DNA from: an uncultured Actinomycetes bacterium | Lineage (GTDB): Bacteria > Actinomycetota > Actinomycetes > Nanopelagicales > Nanopelagicaceae | Assembly (NCBI GenBank): GCA_903842855.1 | Contig: CAIMNT010000116.1 | Coordinates: 1 to 17,434 of the forward strand | Direction of reading: 5' to 3' | Length of the DNA: 17,434 nt | Shown: positions 6,632-14,124 of the stretch, piece by piece | Position numbering within the stretch: position 1 is the stretch's first letter | Layout of the letters: each line of letters begins with the position of its first letter | Program-made: the position numbers and the translations under genes | The notes under the pieces: model-generated | The model's input: only the letters and a program-made list of their open reading frames with translations | What the model was told of the DNA's origin: nothing | The model's database searches: none

Positions 6632-7564
6632 CTAGTGTCCCGCTAGGAATCTTTCAGCGTCTAACGCCGCTTGGCAGCCAGAACCTGCGGCGGTAATGGC
6701 CTGCCGATAGGTGTGGTCAACGAGATCTCCGCAAGCGAAGACTCCAGAGAGATTGGTTCGGGTGGAACGACCCTCCACCTTCACATATCCCTCGTTATCA
6801 AGATCTACCTGCCCGACCAATAATTCAGAACGTGGGGAGTGACCGATCGCAACGAAGAGACCAGTAAAGGCTCTCTCGCTCTCTGCGCCATCAACTGTGT
6901 TCTTCAATTTCAGACCGGTCACATTATCTTCGCCAAGTACATCAATAACTTCTGTGTTCCATAAGAACTCAATCTTGGGATTGGCGTGAGCTCGATCCAC
7001 CATAATCTTGGAGGCGCGCAAAGAGTCGCGGCGATGAATGACAACAACTTTAGATGCAAATCGCGTTAAGAAATTCGCCTCTTCCATAGCCGAGTCACCG
7101 CCACCAACTACAGCGATCTCTTGATTGCGGAAGAAGAATCCATCGCAGGTTGCACACCATGAAACTCCGCGTCCAGATAAGCGCTTCTCGTTTACCAGAC
7201 CGATCTCTTTATAGGCAGATCCCGTGGCGAGAATTACTGATTTTGCCTTTAAGACGTTGCCACTTCCATCGGTGAGGACTTTGATATCCCCCGCGAGCTG
7301 CATATCAACGATATCGTCACGAACTAGTTGCGTTCCAAATTTTTCTGCCTGCGCCTTTAAGTTGTCCATAAGATCTGGGCCGATAATCCCAGCGGGAAAC
7401 CCGGGGAAATTTTCTACCTCAGTTGTGTTCATGAGGGCACCGCCGGCCGTCACTGAACCCTCGTAGAGAACGGGGGAAAGTTGGGCGCGCGAGGCATAAA
7501 TACCAGCGGTATACCCAGCTGGGCCAGAGCCAACAATCACGAGATCGTGGATAACTTCACTCAC
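6632..7564 (-). CDS. trxB: Thioredoxin-disulfide reductase
   Basis: NADPH-dependent FAD flavoenzyme (310 residues, usual length) that reduces thioredoxin. It shows the FAD-binding GSGPAG (12-17), the redox-active CATC pair C137/C140 in the NADPH domain, the NADPH-binding GGGDSA (154-159) with HRRDSLRASK (177-186) whose arginines favour NADPH, and the C-terminal FAD motif GVFACGDLVDHTYRQAITAAGSG. It starts with GTG at 7564, with AAGG nine bases upstream, 34 nt after murJ. In Mycobacterium and Streptomyces, sigM and an anti-sigma gene lie between trxB and murJ; here there is no room for them. Confidence 0.97.
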   Translation of the reverse strand: MSEVIHDLVIVGSGPAGYTAGIYASRAQLSPVLYEGSVTAGGALMNTTEVENFPGFPAGIIGPDLMDNLKAQAEKFGTQLVRDDIVDMQLAGDIKVLTDGSGNVLKAKSVILATGSAYKEIGLVNEKRLSGRGVSWCATCDGFFFRNQEIAVVGGGDSAMEEANFLTRFASKVVVIHRRDSLRASKIMVDRAHANPKIEFLWNTEVIDVLGEDNVTGLKLKNTVDGAESERAFTGLFVAIGHSPRSELLVGQVDLDNEGYVKVEGRSTRTNLSGVFACGDLVDHTYRQAITAAGSGCQAALDAERFLAGH

Positions 7565-7598
7565 CTCTGCACCTTACTCTCCGAATTTTGATACCGAA

Positions 7599-9200
7599 CT
7601 AACTTGATGAACGACGCCGTCTGAGAACCACTGCGAAGGCCGCTCCCACTTCCGCGATCTTAAAGGTCTTGGCTATACCCAGGTATCCCAAACCGCTGAC
7701 TGAGAGAACAACAAATAGTTTCACTGTATTCCCGCCGGGAACCTTGCCCATCACTAGGTATAGCGGAATTGCTACCACGGAGTAAATGAGAGCCAATCGC
7801 GCATAAAAGCCGGTGATCTCACTTGTGTGAATTGTTATGTTGTAACGGCGAAGGAGCCTGATTGAAGTCCATGCCCCGACGTAGTAACTCAGGGCTAACG
7901 CGGCTGCTAATCCAACGGTCACCCACTTGGCGGGGAGAGTCATAGCTAAGAGGAAGGCGATGAGGCTGCCTACGATATTCATGATCGCATTGCTTAAGAC
8001 CTGCAATTTAATGTTTTCAAAGGCGATGAGCCCACGCAGTGCAATGAGATTAATGCTCAACGGAAGAAGCCCTAGGGCAAATGCAGAGAGGACCAACCCC
8101 AAATAACGTGCATCGTTATTGGATATCCCAAAGAATAAAGTTCTAGTAATTAAAGGTCCGTAGAGCAGAAATGCAATAGCGCTAGGTACGGTAATAATTC
8201 CCACTAGCCGAATCGCTCGTAATAGTTCGTCGTGAATCTCTTGAAACTTACGTTCACTAGCGTGGCTGGAGAGTAATGGGAGAATCGCGGTAACGATCGA
8301 AATGGTGACGACCGAATGAGGCAGAAGTAATATCAACATTGCATTGCCGTAAGGCGTGTAACCAACACCAGTGGTGACACCCGCCTTAAGCGCTCGAACC
8401 GCGGCTCCCGTGGATAGATTAACGGTTACCAGATAACTCAATTGTGAAATTGCGGCGAAGGCTAAAGTCCATGAAGCTAAATGCAATGATTTACGAATTT
8501 CTGGATCTTTCCAATCAAAGCGGGGACGAATCTTTATATTTATCTGCTTGAGAACAGGCAATAGGCAGGCCAACTGAACTACAAAGCCAGCAGTGGTTCC
8601 AATCCCCAACCACGTTGCTTGACTATGAGTGATCGTTGAGACTTTCCAGCCTTTAGAAATATGGAGGAAATAAGTGAAGACTCCAATCACAACAATGTTG
8701 TTAAAGACCGGAGCCCACATCATGGGACCAAATTTCCCTTTAGCATTAGCGACTTGTCCGAGGAGAGCAAAGAGTCCCATGAAGAAAATTTGCGGCAGGC
8801 AGTAACGCATAAATAGCACTGTTAAATTAAATTCTGGCCGCCCCGTATAACTACTTGCAAAGAGATGCACCAGGAGTGGCGCCGCCACTACTGATACGAG
8901 GACAAGGACTCCGAGCACTACACATGTGGCAGTGACTAAGCGAGATATGAAGGCAGATCCCCCGTCAGGCTCACGGATAGCGCGAACCATTTGTGGAACA
9001 AAGACCGCCGTTAGCGCTCCTCCGATAATCAAGTTATACAGAATATTTGGCATGGTATTTGCAACGTTGTAAGTGTCACCCAAGAGCGTTGTGCCGAGTA
9101 CTGCTACTAATAAGAGTCCGCGAATGAGACCTGTGATGCGGGAGACGAATGTTCCCGCTGCCATAATCGCCGAAACGCGGATGATTGAGTTCTCGCTCAT
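7599..9200 (-). CDS. murJ: Lipid II flippase MurJ (MviN)
   Basis: Polytopic MOP-superfamily protein with about 14 predicted membrane helices that moves lipid II to the outer face of the membrane. The N-terminal signature GTFVSRITGLIRG carries R21 and R27, which correspond to essential R18 and R24 of E. coli MurJ, and GDTYNVANTMPN carries D42, corresponding to D39. NLIIGGALTAVFVPQM follows. The 533 residues cover only the flippase; the long cytoplasmic pseudokinase and extracellular extension of mycobacterial MviN is absent, and the protein ends in a short basic RRRRSSS tail. ATG overlaps the stop of the upstream DUF6049-like gene by 4 nt and has GAAGG in front, so translation is probably coupled. 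Mycobacterial CwlM is reported to bind MurJ; both are in this operon. Confidence 0.95.
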   Translation of the reverse strand: MSENSIIRVSAIMAAGTFVSRITGLIRGLLLVAVLGTTLLGDTYNVANTMPNILYNLIIGGALTAVFVPQMVRAIREPDGGSAFISRLVTATCVVLGVLVLVSVVAAPLLVHLFASSYTGRPEFNLTVLFMRYCLPQIFFMGLFALLGQVANAKGKFGPMMWAPVFNNIVVIGVFTYFLHISKGWKVSTITHSQATWLGIGTTAGFVVQLACLLPVLKQINIKIRPRFDWKDPEIRKSLHLASWTLAFAAISQLSYLVTVNLSTGAAVRALKAGVTTGVGYTPYGNAMLILLLPHSVVTISIVTAILPLLSSHASERKFQEIHDELLRAIRLVGIITVPSAIAFLLYGPLITRTLFFGISNNDARYLGLVLSAFALGLLPLSINLIALRGLIAFENIKLQVLSNAIMNIVGSLIAFLLAMTLPAKWVTVGLAAALALSYYVGAWTSIRLLRRYNITIHTSEITGFYARLALIYSVVAIPLYLVMGKVPGGNTVKLFVVLSVSGLGYLGIAKTFKIAEVGAAFAVVLRRRRSSS

Positions 9201-10297
9201 CTTTGCCTTCTTCTGATGCGACGAATACTTTGAACGGTAGCTGCAATGAAGAGTACGAGGGCGGCGCCAGTTGTAAACCAGGTAGCAGTGGGGCTGATCA
9301 CTGAAAGTTGCAGCGGATAGATAACCGAATCCCCTAGCAAATCCCCGTGTGTAGAGGTGAGTTCAACATTTAATCCGGAGGTACCTGAGGTAAGTACCGT
9401 GATGGGAACCATTACTTGAATCTTAGATTTTGCTGGAATAACCACCTGGGGCAAGGTTCCAACCTCTACCTTTAAATTTGTCGGTATAACATAGAGATTT
9501 ACTTTGACATCCGATGGAAAGCCATTGGTTAACGTGATCGGCAAATTCTGATGAGCCGAGGTCACCGTGAATTTACCCGGCGCTAGGTGCACTAAATGCA
9601 TTTGGGCATAGGCGGCGCTCGTTAAATCTCGTATCAGATACCCGCGTCGATCTTTGGTGAGATCTGGATTGAGGATTCTAATAAGTGCCAACCTGGAGGT
9701 ATCAATCTTTGTTGGATCTATATATGAAGCGGTGGCCGCGAAGGCAGCAGCATCATCTTTCAGTGAATTAATATCTGCAGATGAGAGAGTAAAGCGCGAA
9801 CTCGAGTGATATGTCGCAGCGCTCGTGACATCAACCCCTAGCAGAGTTGCAAGTCGACTCTGTGAGATCGTGAGAAGGTAATTTGCATCATGCGGGGAGA
9901 GTTGACCCACCCAATACGAGGAGGGATTTCCATATGCCATTGCGACAATGGAGTCGTTACGTGTATCTAATTTAAGTTGAGTCAGCCATGATTTGGCTGC
10001 GAGTTCTCCAGATCCAGCCACTCCCGATGTGAGGGTATATCCGCTAGCCATCGCAGTTACATCCTCTATAAGGGCCGGATCAATAATCCAAGTATGTGCT
10101 CCTGCGGGAGGATTAAAAATTAATTCGCCTAATCGTCCGGTAAAACTCAGCGAACTTGCCAGATCATCATCAATGAATTCCCCATTGATCTGTCGGTGAG
10201 AAGGCTCTGTCAGATAGATCGTTGTGCTTGCATGCGCTACAGGAGTAGCAATAAAAGTGAGAGTGAGAGCGGCACATAAAGCCAAGAGCCGCTTCAT
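9197..10297 (-). CDS. Secreted, membrane-anchored DUF6049-like protein (MurJ neighbour)
   Basis: Unknown function. The 366 residues have a clear signal peptide (MKRLLALCAALTLTFIATP, likely cleaved after AHA at about residue 23), a large extracytoplasmic region rich in Ser, Thr and Ala, a beta-rich part (about 240-330: GKFTVTSAHQNLPITLTNG, VVIPAKSKIQVMVPI) and one C-terminal membrane helix (about 336-356) followed by RRIRRRQR. This topology and the place between murJ and the NUDIX gene match Rv3909 and the Streptomyces counterpart, which are about twice as long, so this looks like a shortened family member. The assignment rests on synteny and architecture more than on motifs. It overlaps both neighbours by 4 nt, so its level is probably tied to MurJ. 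Confidence 0.78.
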   Translation of the reverse strand: MKRLLALCAALTLTFIATPVAHASTTIYLTEPSHRQINGEFIDDDLASSLSFTGRLGELIFNPPAGAHTWIIDPALIEDVTAMASGYTLTSGVAGSGELAAKSWLTQLKLDTRNDSIVAMAYGNPSSYWVGQLSPHDANYLLTISQSRLATLLGVDVTSAATYHSSSRFTLSSADINSLKDDAAAFAATASYIDPTKIDTSRLALIRILNPDLTKDRRGYLIRDLTSAAYAQMHLVHLAPGKFTVTSAHQNLPITLTNGFPSDVKVNLYVIPTNLKVEVGTLPQVVIPAKSKIQVMVPITVLTSGTSGLNVELTSTHGDLLGDSVIYPLQLSVISPTATWFTTGAALVLFIAATVQSIRRIRRRQR

Positions 10298-10887
10298 ACT
10301 TTTAAGTCACCAGATTTGGCGATGAGCTTCTTCTCATCTGGATATGCGAGTAGGGAGATGATCTCTTCCAGCGGAAACCACCCCACATCATCTACCTCAC
10401 TTACCTGTGGTGCCAGCACGCCACCGACTTCGCGGAAGAGATAGTGGTGAACGGTCTTATGAATTCTCTTTCCACCTGCCATAAACCAGAAATCGATAAT
10501 TCCTAACTCACGCGAGATCTCACTTTGAATCCCGGTCTCTTCAGCAACTTCACGGATGGCTGCTTGCTCTGGTGTTTCGCCAGCTTCGATATGTCCCTTA
10601 GGAAGCGACCACAACAAACGCTCACGGGAGGCATCTTTAAGATCGCGTCGTCCTATAAGAAGACCTTTGGTTCCGCTGCCGTCAATAACTAAACCTCCAG
10701 CACTCACCTCATCCACTCGTTTGGCGTATGCGGCACGTTTCTTAGGAGGGGATTTTTTGACAGGGGTGGTACCAACATCGGTTTTGGCCGGAGTTAAAGT
10801 ATTTGTTGGTGTGTGTGGGCCCGCGGGACGCCGTCTCCGACGTTTTTTCCGTTTAGCTTCGCCACCCGCACCAGGTGCCGGGGTCAT
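10294..10887 (-). CDS. NUDIX hydrolase with basic N-terminal tail (MutT4-like)
   Basis: Hydrolyses a nucleoside diphosphate linked to another moiety; the substrate is unknown. The full NUDIX box spans residues 98-120 (GHIEAGE, then REVAEETGI), with the metal-binding REVAEE glutamates intact. The catalytic fold begins near residue 58. Ahead of it is a long low-complexity tail rich in Lys, Arg, Pro and Thr, including AKRKKRRRRRPAG (11-23), which could bind nucleic acid. It is the first gene of the minus-strand operon, divergent from pcnA, exactly like mutT4 (Rv3908) beside pcnA in M. tuberculosis. The ATG at 10887 has no Shine-Dalgarno sequence but TACCCT lies 6 nt upstream, which suggests a leaderless mRNA. 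If translation began later, the basic tail would be lost, so the start is moderately certain. Confidence 0.92.
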   Translation of the reverse strand: MTPAPGAGGEAKRKKRRRRRPAGPHTPTNTLTPAKTDVGTTPVKKSPPKKRAAYAKRVDEVSAGGLVIDGSGTKGLLIGRRDLKDASRERLLWSLPKGHIEAGETPEQAAIREVAEETGIQSEISRELGIIDFWFMAGGKRIHKTVHHYLFREVGGVLAPQVSEVDDVGWFPLEEIISLLAYPDEKKLIAKSGDLKV

Positions 10888-10893
10888 AAGAGA

Positions 10894-10899
10894 AGGGTA
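10894..10899 (-). promoter_or_regulatory. Candidate -10 for a leaderless NUDIX-operon mRNA
   Basis: TACCCT (minus strand) fits the actinobacterial TAnnnT -10 pattern and ends 6 nt before the ATG at 10887, the spacing expected if transcription starts at or next to the start codon. The gap has no Shine-Dalgarno sequence. The whole divergent intergenic region is 32 nt. Confidence 0.45.
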
Positions 10900-10905
10900 C
10901 TGCTC

Positions 10906-10911
10906 TAGCCT
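10906..10911 (+). promoter_or_regulatory. Candidate -10 for pcnA
   Basis: TAGCCT fits TAnnnT and ends 8 nt before the GTG start at 10920, with no Shine-Dalgarno sequence between. Transcription could start at the GTG and give a leaderless mRNA. It lies back to back with the candidate NUDIX -10, leaving only 6 nt between them, so the two promoters would compete for polymerase. Confidence 0.4.
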
Positions 10912-10919
10912 TACTCATT

Positions 10920-12380
10920 GTGAGTACCCAGATGCCTAATCCAGGAGCCATCGCCGCCGAGTTGGCCCTCGGCTCCTTAACCCTGCACGAGGGGCTGATT
11001 GCATCCTTGGCAGAGGCTTTTAAGCGCGAGGGATTTACGCTGGCTCTCGTAGGGGGTCCGGTGCGCGATGCCATATTGGGCAGACTCGGAAATGATTTGG
11101 ATTTTACGACTAGTGCGCGACCAGCAGATAGCAGCAGGATTCTAAAGAAGTGGGCAGATACCATCTGGGAGATCGGTGCCGCTTTTGGAACTATCGCCGC
11201 CAAAAAAGGTGAGGTAACAGTAGAAGTCACCACGTATCGCAGTGAGAGCTATGACCCGCAATCTCGCAAACCCGATGTCAATTTTGGTGAATCAATCGAA
11301 GGAGATCTCTCTCGCAGAGACTTCACCATCAACGCTATGGCGCTTGAGCTGACAACTGATCAACCTACATTCATTGATCTCTTCGATGGGGCGGGGGATT
11401 TAGCGAAGAAAGTACTGCGCACTCCTGGAAGTGCAACAGATTCTTTTACAGATGATCCACTTCGCATGTTACGCGCCGCGCGTTTTGCCGCGCAATTGGA
11501 TTTTGCGGTGGAGCCATCTGTCATATCTGCGATTGTTGAGATGTCTGATCGACTCTCGATAATTTCAGCAGAGCGGATACGAGATGAATTTGTAAAGACG
11601 CTCATGTCCCCACATCCACGTCTAGGTCTACGGCTCCTCGTTGAAACCGGCTTGGCATCACACTTCCTTCCAGAATTGCCAAAGTTAAAACTGGAGATCG
11701 ATGAACATCACCACCATAAGGATGTTTACGAACACACCCTGACCGTTTTAGAGCAAGCGATTGCACACGAAGATCGATTGGGTGGCCCCAATCTTGTCAT
11801 TCGGCTAGCGGCGCTTATGCACGACATCGGCAAACCTCGTACCCGCGAGTTGATTCCGGGCGGAGGAGTCTCTTTTCACCATCACGAAGTTGTCGGTGCA
11901 AAAATGACACAGAGGCGTCTTAAAGAGCTACGTTTTGATAGCAAGATCGTTGATGATGTTTCAACGCTAGTCTTTTTACATCTTCGCTTTCATGGATATG
12001 GGAGTGGGGAGTGGACTGATTCAGCGGTCCGTCGCTACATTCGCGATGCCGGTGATTTGCTCGACTCACTCCATGTACTTACCCGCGCAGATTGCACAAC
12101 TCGCAATAAACGTAAAGCAGATCAACTATCCGCCACCTATGACTCTTTGGAAAATCGAATCGCGGAGTTGAAAGCTCAAGAGGAGCTAGATCGGATTCGT
12201 CCCGATTTAGATGGAGAAGAGATCATGGCGATCTTAGGAATTAAGCCCTCACGTCTTGTGGGTGAGGCTTACGATTTCTTGCTGGAGTTACGTATGGAGC
12301 GAGGTCCTTTAGGAGCAGAAGTTGCCACTGAGGAGTTACTCGCGTGGGCGCGCGATAAAGAACTTGGAAGTTCGAAGTAA
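10920..12380 (+). CDS. pcnA: CCA tRNA nucleotidyltransferase / poly(A) polymerase family protein
   Basis: Class II nucleotidyltransferase that builds or repairs the CCA end of tRNAs; in bacteria with one family member it is normally the CCA-adding enzyme. The 486 residues show the NT-fold motif LVGGPVRDAILG (GGPVRD 45-50), the two catalytic carboxylates in DLDF (D59, D61), RRDFTINAMAL (132-142), the nucleotide-selection motif DDPLRMLRAARFA (178-190), and a C-terminal HD domain with H301/D302 (ALMHDIGKPRT) after EHHHHKDVYEH. HD domains give phosphatase or phosphodiesterase activity in some homologues. The start is GTG at 10920; an in-frame ATG at 10932 is the alternative and would remove only four residues. 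The 3' end overlaps the convergent MFS gene by 45 nt. Confidence 0.94.
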   Translation: MSTQMPNPGAIAAELALGSLTLHEGLIASLAEAFKREGFTLALVGGPVRDAILGRLGNDLDFTTSARPADSSRILKKWADTIWEIGAAFGTIAAKKGEVTVEVTTYRSESYDPQSRKPDVNFGESIEGDLSRRDFTINAMALELTTDQPTFIDLFDGAGDLAKKVLRTPGSATDSFTDDPLRMLRAARFAAQLDFAVEPSVISAIVEMSDRLSIISAERIRDEFVKTLMSPHPRLGLRLLVETGLASHFLPELPKLKLEIDEHHHHKDVYEHTLTVLEQAIAHEDRLGGPNLVIRLAALMHDIGKPRTRELIPGGGVSFHHHEVVGAKMTQRRLKELRFDSKIVDDVSTLVFLHLRFHGYGSGEWTDSAVRRYIRDAGDLLDSLHVLTRADCTTRNKRKADQLSATYDSLENRIAELKAQEELDRIRPDLDGEEIMAILGIKPSRLVGEAYDFLLELRMERGPLGAEVATEELLAWARDKELGSSK

Positions 12381-13613
12381 GACGAAGGTGGTTGTAGCAA
12401 AGGCCAAGGTCGTAAACAGTGGAAGCTCAGCCGATTTTCCAGATTTAGGCAAGATGAGCGCTGCCACAATCGCGCCTAGAACTATTAGGCCATTTACCGC
12501 AACATCGTAAAAGGCAAAGACTCTTCCGCGGAACTCATCAGCTATTTGTGATTGAACGAGGGCATCGTTAGTCACTTTAACTGCTTGTCCGCACGTCGCA
12601 ATGAAGAAGGCGGTAGTGAGCAAGAGCCACTCTTGCGGGAGAAATGCGAAGAGAATGAGGAATGGGAACGGCGCAATCATCATGACTCGAATCCAACGGT
12701 GGCGACCAAAGTAATTCACGAAGAAGGGGGTGATAAAAGATCCAACGCCAAATCCAACCCCAGCGATAGCTAAGGCATACGCAAAGCCTGCGAGACCAGC
12801 ATCAGGATTGCTAGGTGGATTGAAGGTGTTGCGCTCCAGTAGTAGCCCCATCAGCGTAAGTCCAGTTAGGCCGCCACGTTGAATTGCTGTTGAAAATATT
12901 CCCCGCAAGGCATCGGGATGGTTACGCAAAATTCGTAACCCCTCTTGCAGTTCACGTACTCCACGAACTTCAGTCGGTATCTCATGTTCCGCAGGTCCAA
13001 TCTCTCCACGAGAGAGTCTGCGAGTAAAGTAAGAACTTAAGAGATAAAAGACCATCGCAATTAAAATCACTTTGGCATCACTGAGATCGCTTTTTCCGTG
13101 ATGATCGAATAATTTCTTTATCCCAATTCCGACGCCTCCACCGATCACTACTCCGATACTTCCTCCGGTGACCGCTAAAGCATTTGCAGAGATCAATTCA
13201 TCTTTTTCGACAACCAAAGGAAGACCGGCGGAGAGGCCGGCGAGAATCAATCGATTAATTCCAAAGGCAACTAGCACCAACAGGGTGAGTGGAACTCCTG
13301 TGGCACCAGCCTTAATTAAGAGCGCAATGAGAGCTAGATCAACGGCTCGAATTAAATTTGAGAAGAGGACAATTCTCTGTCGTGAGAATCTATCTAGGAA
13401 GATTCCGGCATAAGGACCGACCAGGGAGTAAGGCAAGAGCACGACGGCGAAGGCGGTGGCTGCACTTACTGCATTAGGTTGACGTTCAGGAGAGAAGAGG
13501 ACGAACGAAGCTAAAGAGGATTGAAAGATTCCATCCCCAACTTGACCGAGCCACCGTACGGTGAGGATGTGTGGCAACTTGCTTCCGGGATGAAATGGCC
13601 AATTTTTTGTCAT
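12336..13613 (-). CDS. MFS transporter, probable efflux type
   Basis: Integral membrane protein of 425 residues with about 12 hydrophobic helices. It shows an MFS-like loop after helix 2 (PYAGIFLDRFSRQRIVLFSN, the usual place of motif A, GxxaDrxgrr), a glycine-rich helix (VTGGSIGVVIGGGVGIGI) and a central charged loop (TRRLSRGEIGPAEHEIPTEVRG). It resembles drug- or enterobactin-type exporters, but no substrate can be named. The ATG at 13613 is preferred over the one at 13628 because AGGAAGG (plus-strand positions 13619-13625) lies 5 nt upstream. Its last 15 codons are antisense to the end of pcnA, and it is divergent from the DUF5318 gene. Confidence 0.85.
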   Translation of the reverse strand: MTKNWPFHPGSKLPHILTVRWLGQVGDGIFQSSLASFVLFSPERQPNAVSAATAFAVVLLPYSLVGPYAGIFLDRFSRQRIVLFSNLIRAVDLALIALLIKAGATGVPLTLLVLVAFGINRLILAGLSAGLPLVVEKDELISANALAVTGGSIGVVIGGGVGIGIKKLFDHHGKSDLSDAKVILIAMVFYLLSSYFTRRLSRGEIGPAEHEIPTEVRGVRELQEGLRILRNHPDALRGIFSTAIQRGGLTGLTLMGLLLERNTFNPPSNPDAGLAGFAYALAIAGVGFGVGSFITPFFVNYFGRHRWIRVMMIAPFPFLILFAFLPQEWLLLTTAFFIATCGQAVKVTNDALVQSQIADEFRGRVFAFYDVAVNGLIVLGAIVAALILPKSGKSAELPLFTTLAFATTTFVLLRTSKFFIARPRE

Positions 13614-13618
13614 CCCAA

Positions 13619-13625
13619 CCTTCCT
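13619..13625 (-). promoter_or_regulatory. Shine-Dalgarno sequence that sets the MFS start
   Basis: AGGAAGG on the minus strand sits 5 nt before the ATG at 13613. It lies inside the longer reading frame that begins at 13628, which has no ribosome-binding sequence of its own, so 13613 is the likely start. Confidence 0.75.
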
Positions 13626-13657
13626 CATGCGCGCAAGCGTAGTTAGTAATAAAGGTT

Positions 13658-13663
13658 TATTCT
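13658..13663 (+). promoter_or_regulatory. Candidate -10 for the DUF5318 gene
   Basis: TATTCT fits TAnnnT and ends 8 nt before the ATG at 13672. There is no good Shine-Dalgarno sequence, only a weak GGA, so a leaderless transcript is possible. It sits in the 58-nt divergent gap with the MFS gene and supports the shorter DUF5318 start. Confidence 0.35.
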
Positions 13664-13671
13664 TGGAAACT

Positions 13672-14115
13672 ATGTTGGCCAGCTTATGGAGTCGTCGCGA
13701 TGCGATCGATTATTCACTTAAGCGTCGAGCTACGTTAATCGCGCTATTTAAAGGCACAACTTCTGGGCTAGATGCCTGCGATGCCGACCCTTATCTCAAG
13801 AGCGCAGCTAAGTATCACGGTGAACGTGTGGAGCGGCTCTGTCCGGTCTGTCGCAAGGCAGAGATGGTGGAGTTGCGCTATACCTTCGGTGATCAACTCG
13901 GTCAGTACTCAGGCCGTATTAAGACTTCTGCCGAGATTGAAGAGATGCAGAGCGAGTATGGAGAATTTCGGGTTTATATTGTTGAAGTCTGTATGGGGTG
14001 CGGATGGCACCATCTCATTTACTCCTTCAAATTAGGGGATGGCAAATACCGCAAGCCCCCTCGGAGGGTAAGAACCCTTGAAGATGAGGATTACGCACGC
14101 AGCGCTGGGCGGTAA
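13672..14115 (+). CDS. DUF5318 family zinc-ribbon-like protein
   Basis: Unknown function; conserved in actinobacteria next to the class A PBP gene. The 147 residues contain two CxxC pairs, C57/C60 (LCPVCRK) and C107/C110 (EVCMGCGWHH), which probably bind one zinc ion. The core SLKRRATL, LDACDADPYL, YHGERVERLCPVC and YGEFRVYIVEVCMGCGWHHL matches the family as I know it. No membrane segment or signal peptide, so cytoplasmic. The start at 13672 (MLASLWSRRDAIDYSLKRRA) fits family length better than the in-frame ATG at 13627, which would add 15 atypical residues and overlap the MFS ribosome-binding region. The TAA stop lies 9 nt before the PBP start, so the genes are probably linked. Confidence 0.85.
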   Translation: MLASLWSRRDAIDYSLKRRATLIALFKGTTSGLDACDADPYLKSAAKYHGERVERLCPVCRKAEMVELRYTFGDQLGQYSGRIKTSAEIEEMQSEYGEFRVYIVEVCMGCGWHHLIYSFKLGDGKYRKPPRRVRTLEDEDYARSAGR

Positions 14116-14118
14116 CCT
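14113..14118 (+). promoter_or_regulatory. Candidate -10 for a leaderless PBP mRNA
   Basis: TAACCT fits TAnnnT and ends 6 nt before the ATG at 14125, the same geometry as the NUDIX-operon candidate. It overlaps the DUF5318 stop codon. The PBP start has no Shine-Dalgarno sequence, which supports either leaderless initiation or coupling. Confidence 0.4.
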
Positions 14119-14124
14119 TTCCGC

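Noticed and set aside
13215..13230. CCGGC/GCCGG inverted repeat inside the MFS gene
   Set aside because: Only 5 bp, in the middle of coding sequence, not followed by a T-run; not a terminator.
13614..13628. Longer MFS start at 13628
   Set aside because: It would place the strong AGGAAGG Shine-Dalgarno sequence inside coding sequence, and has none of its own.
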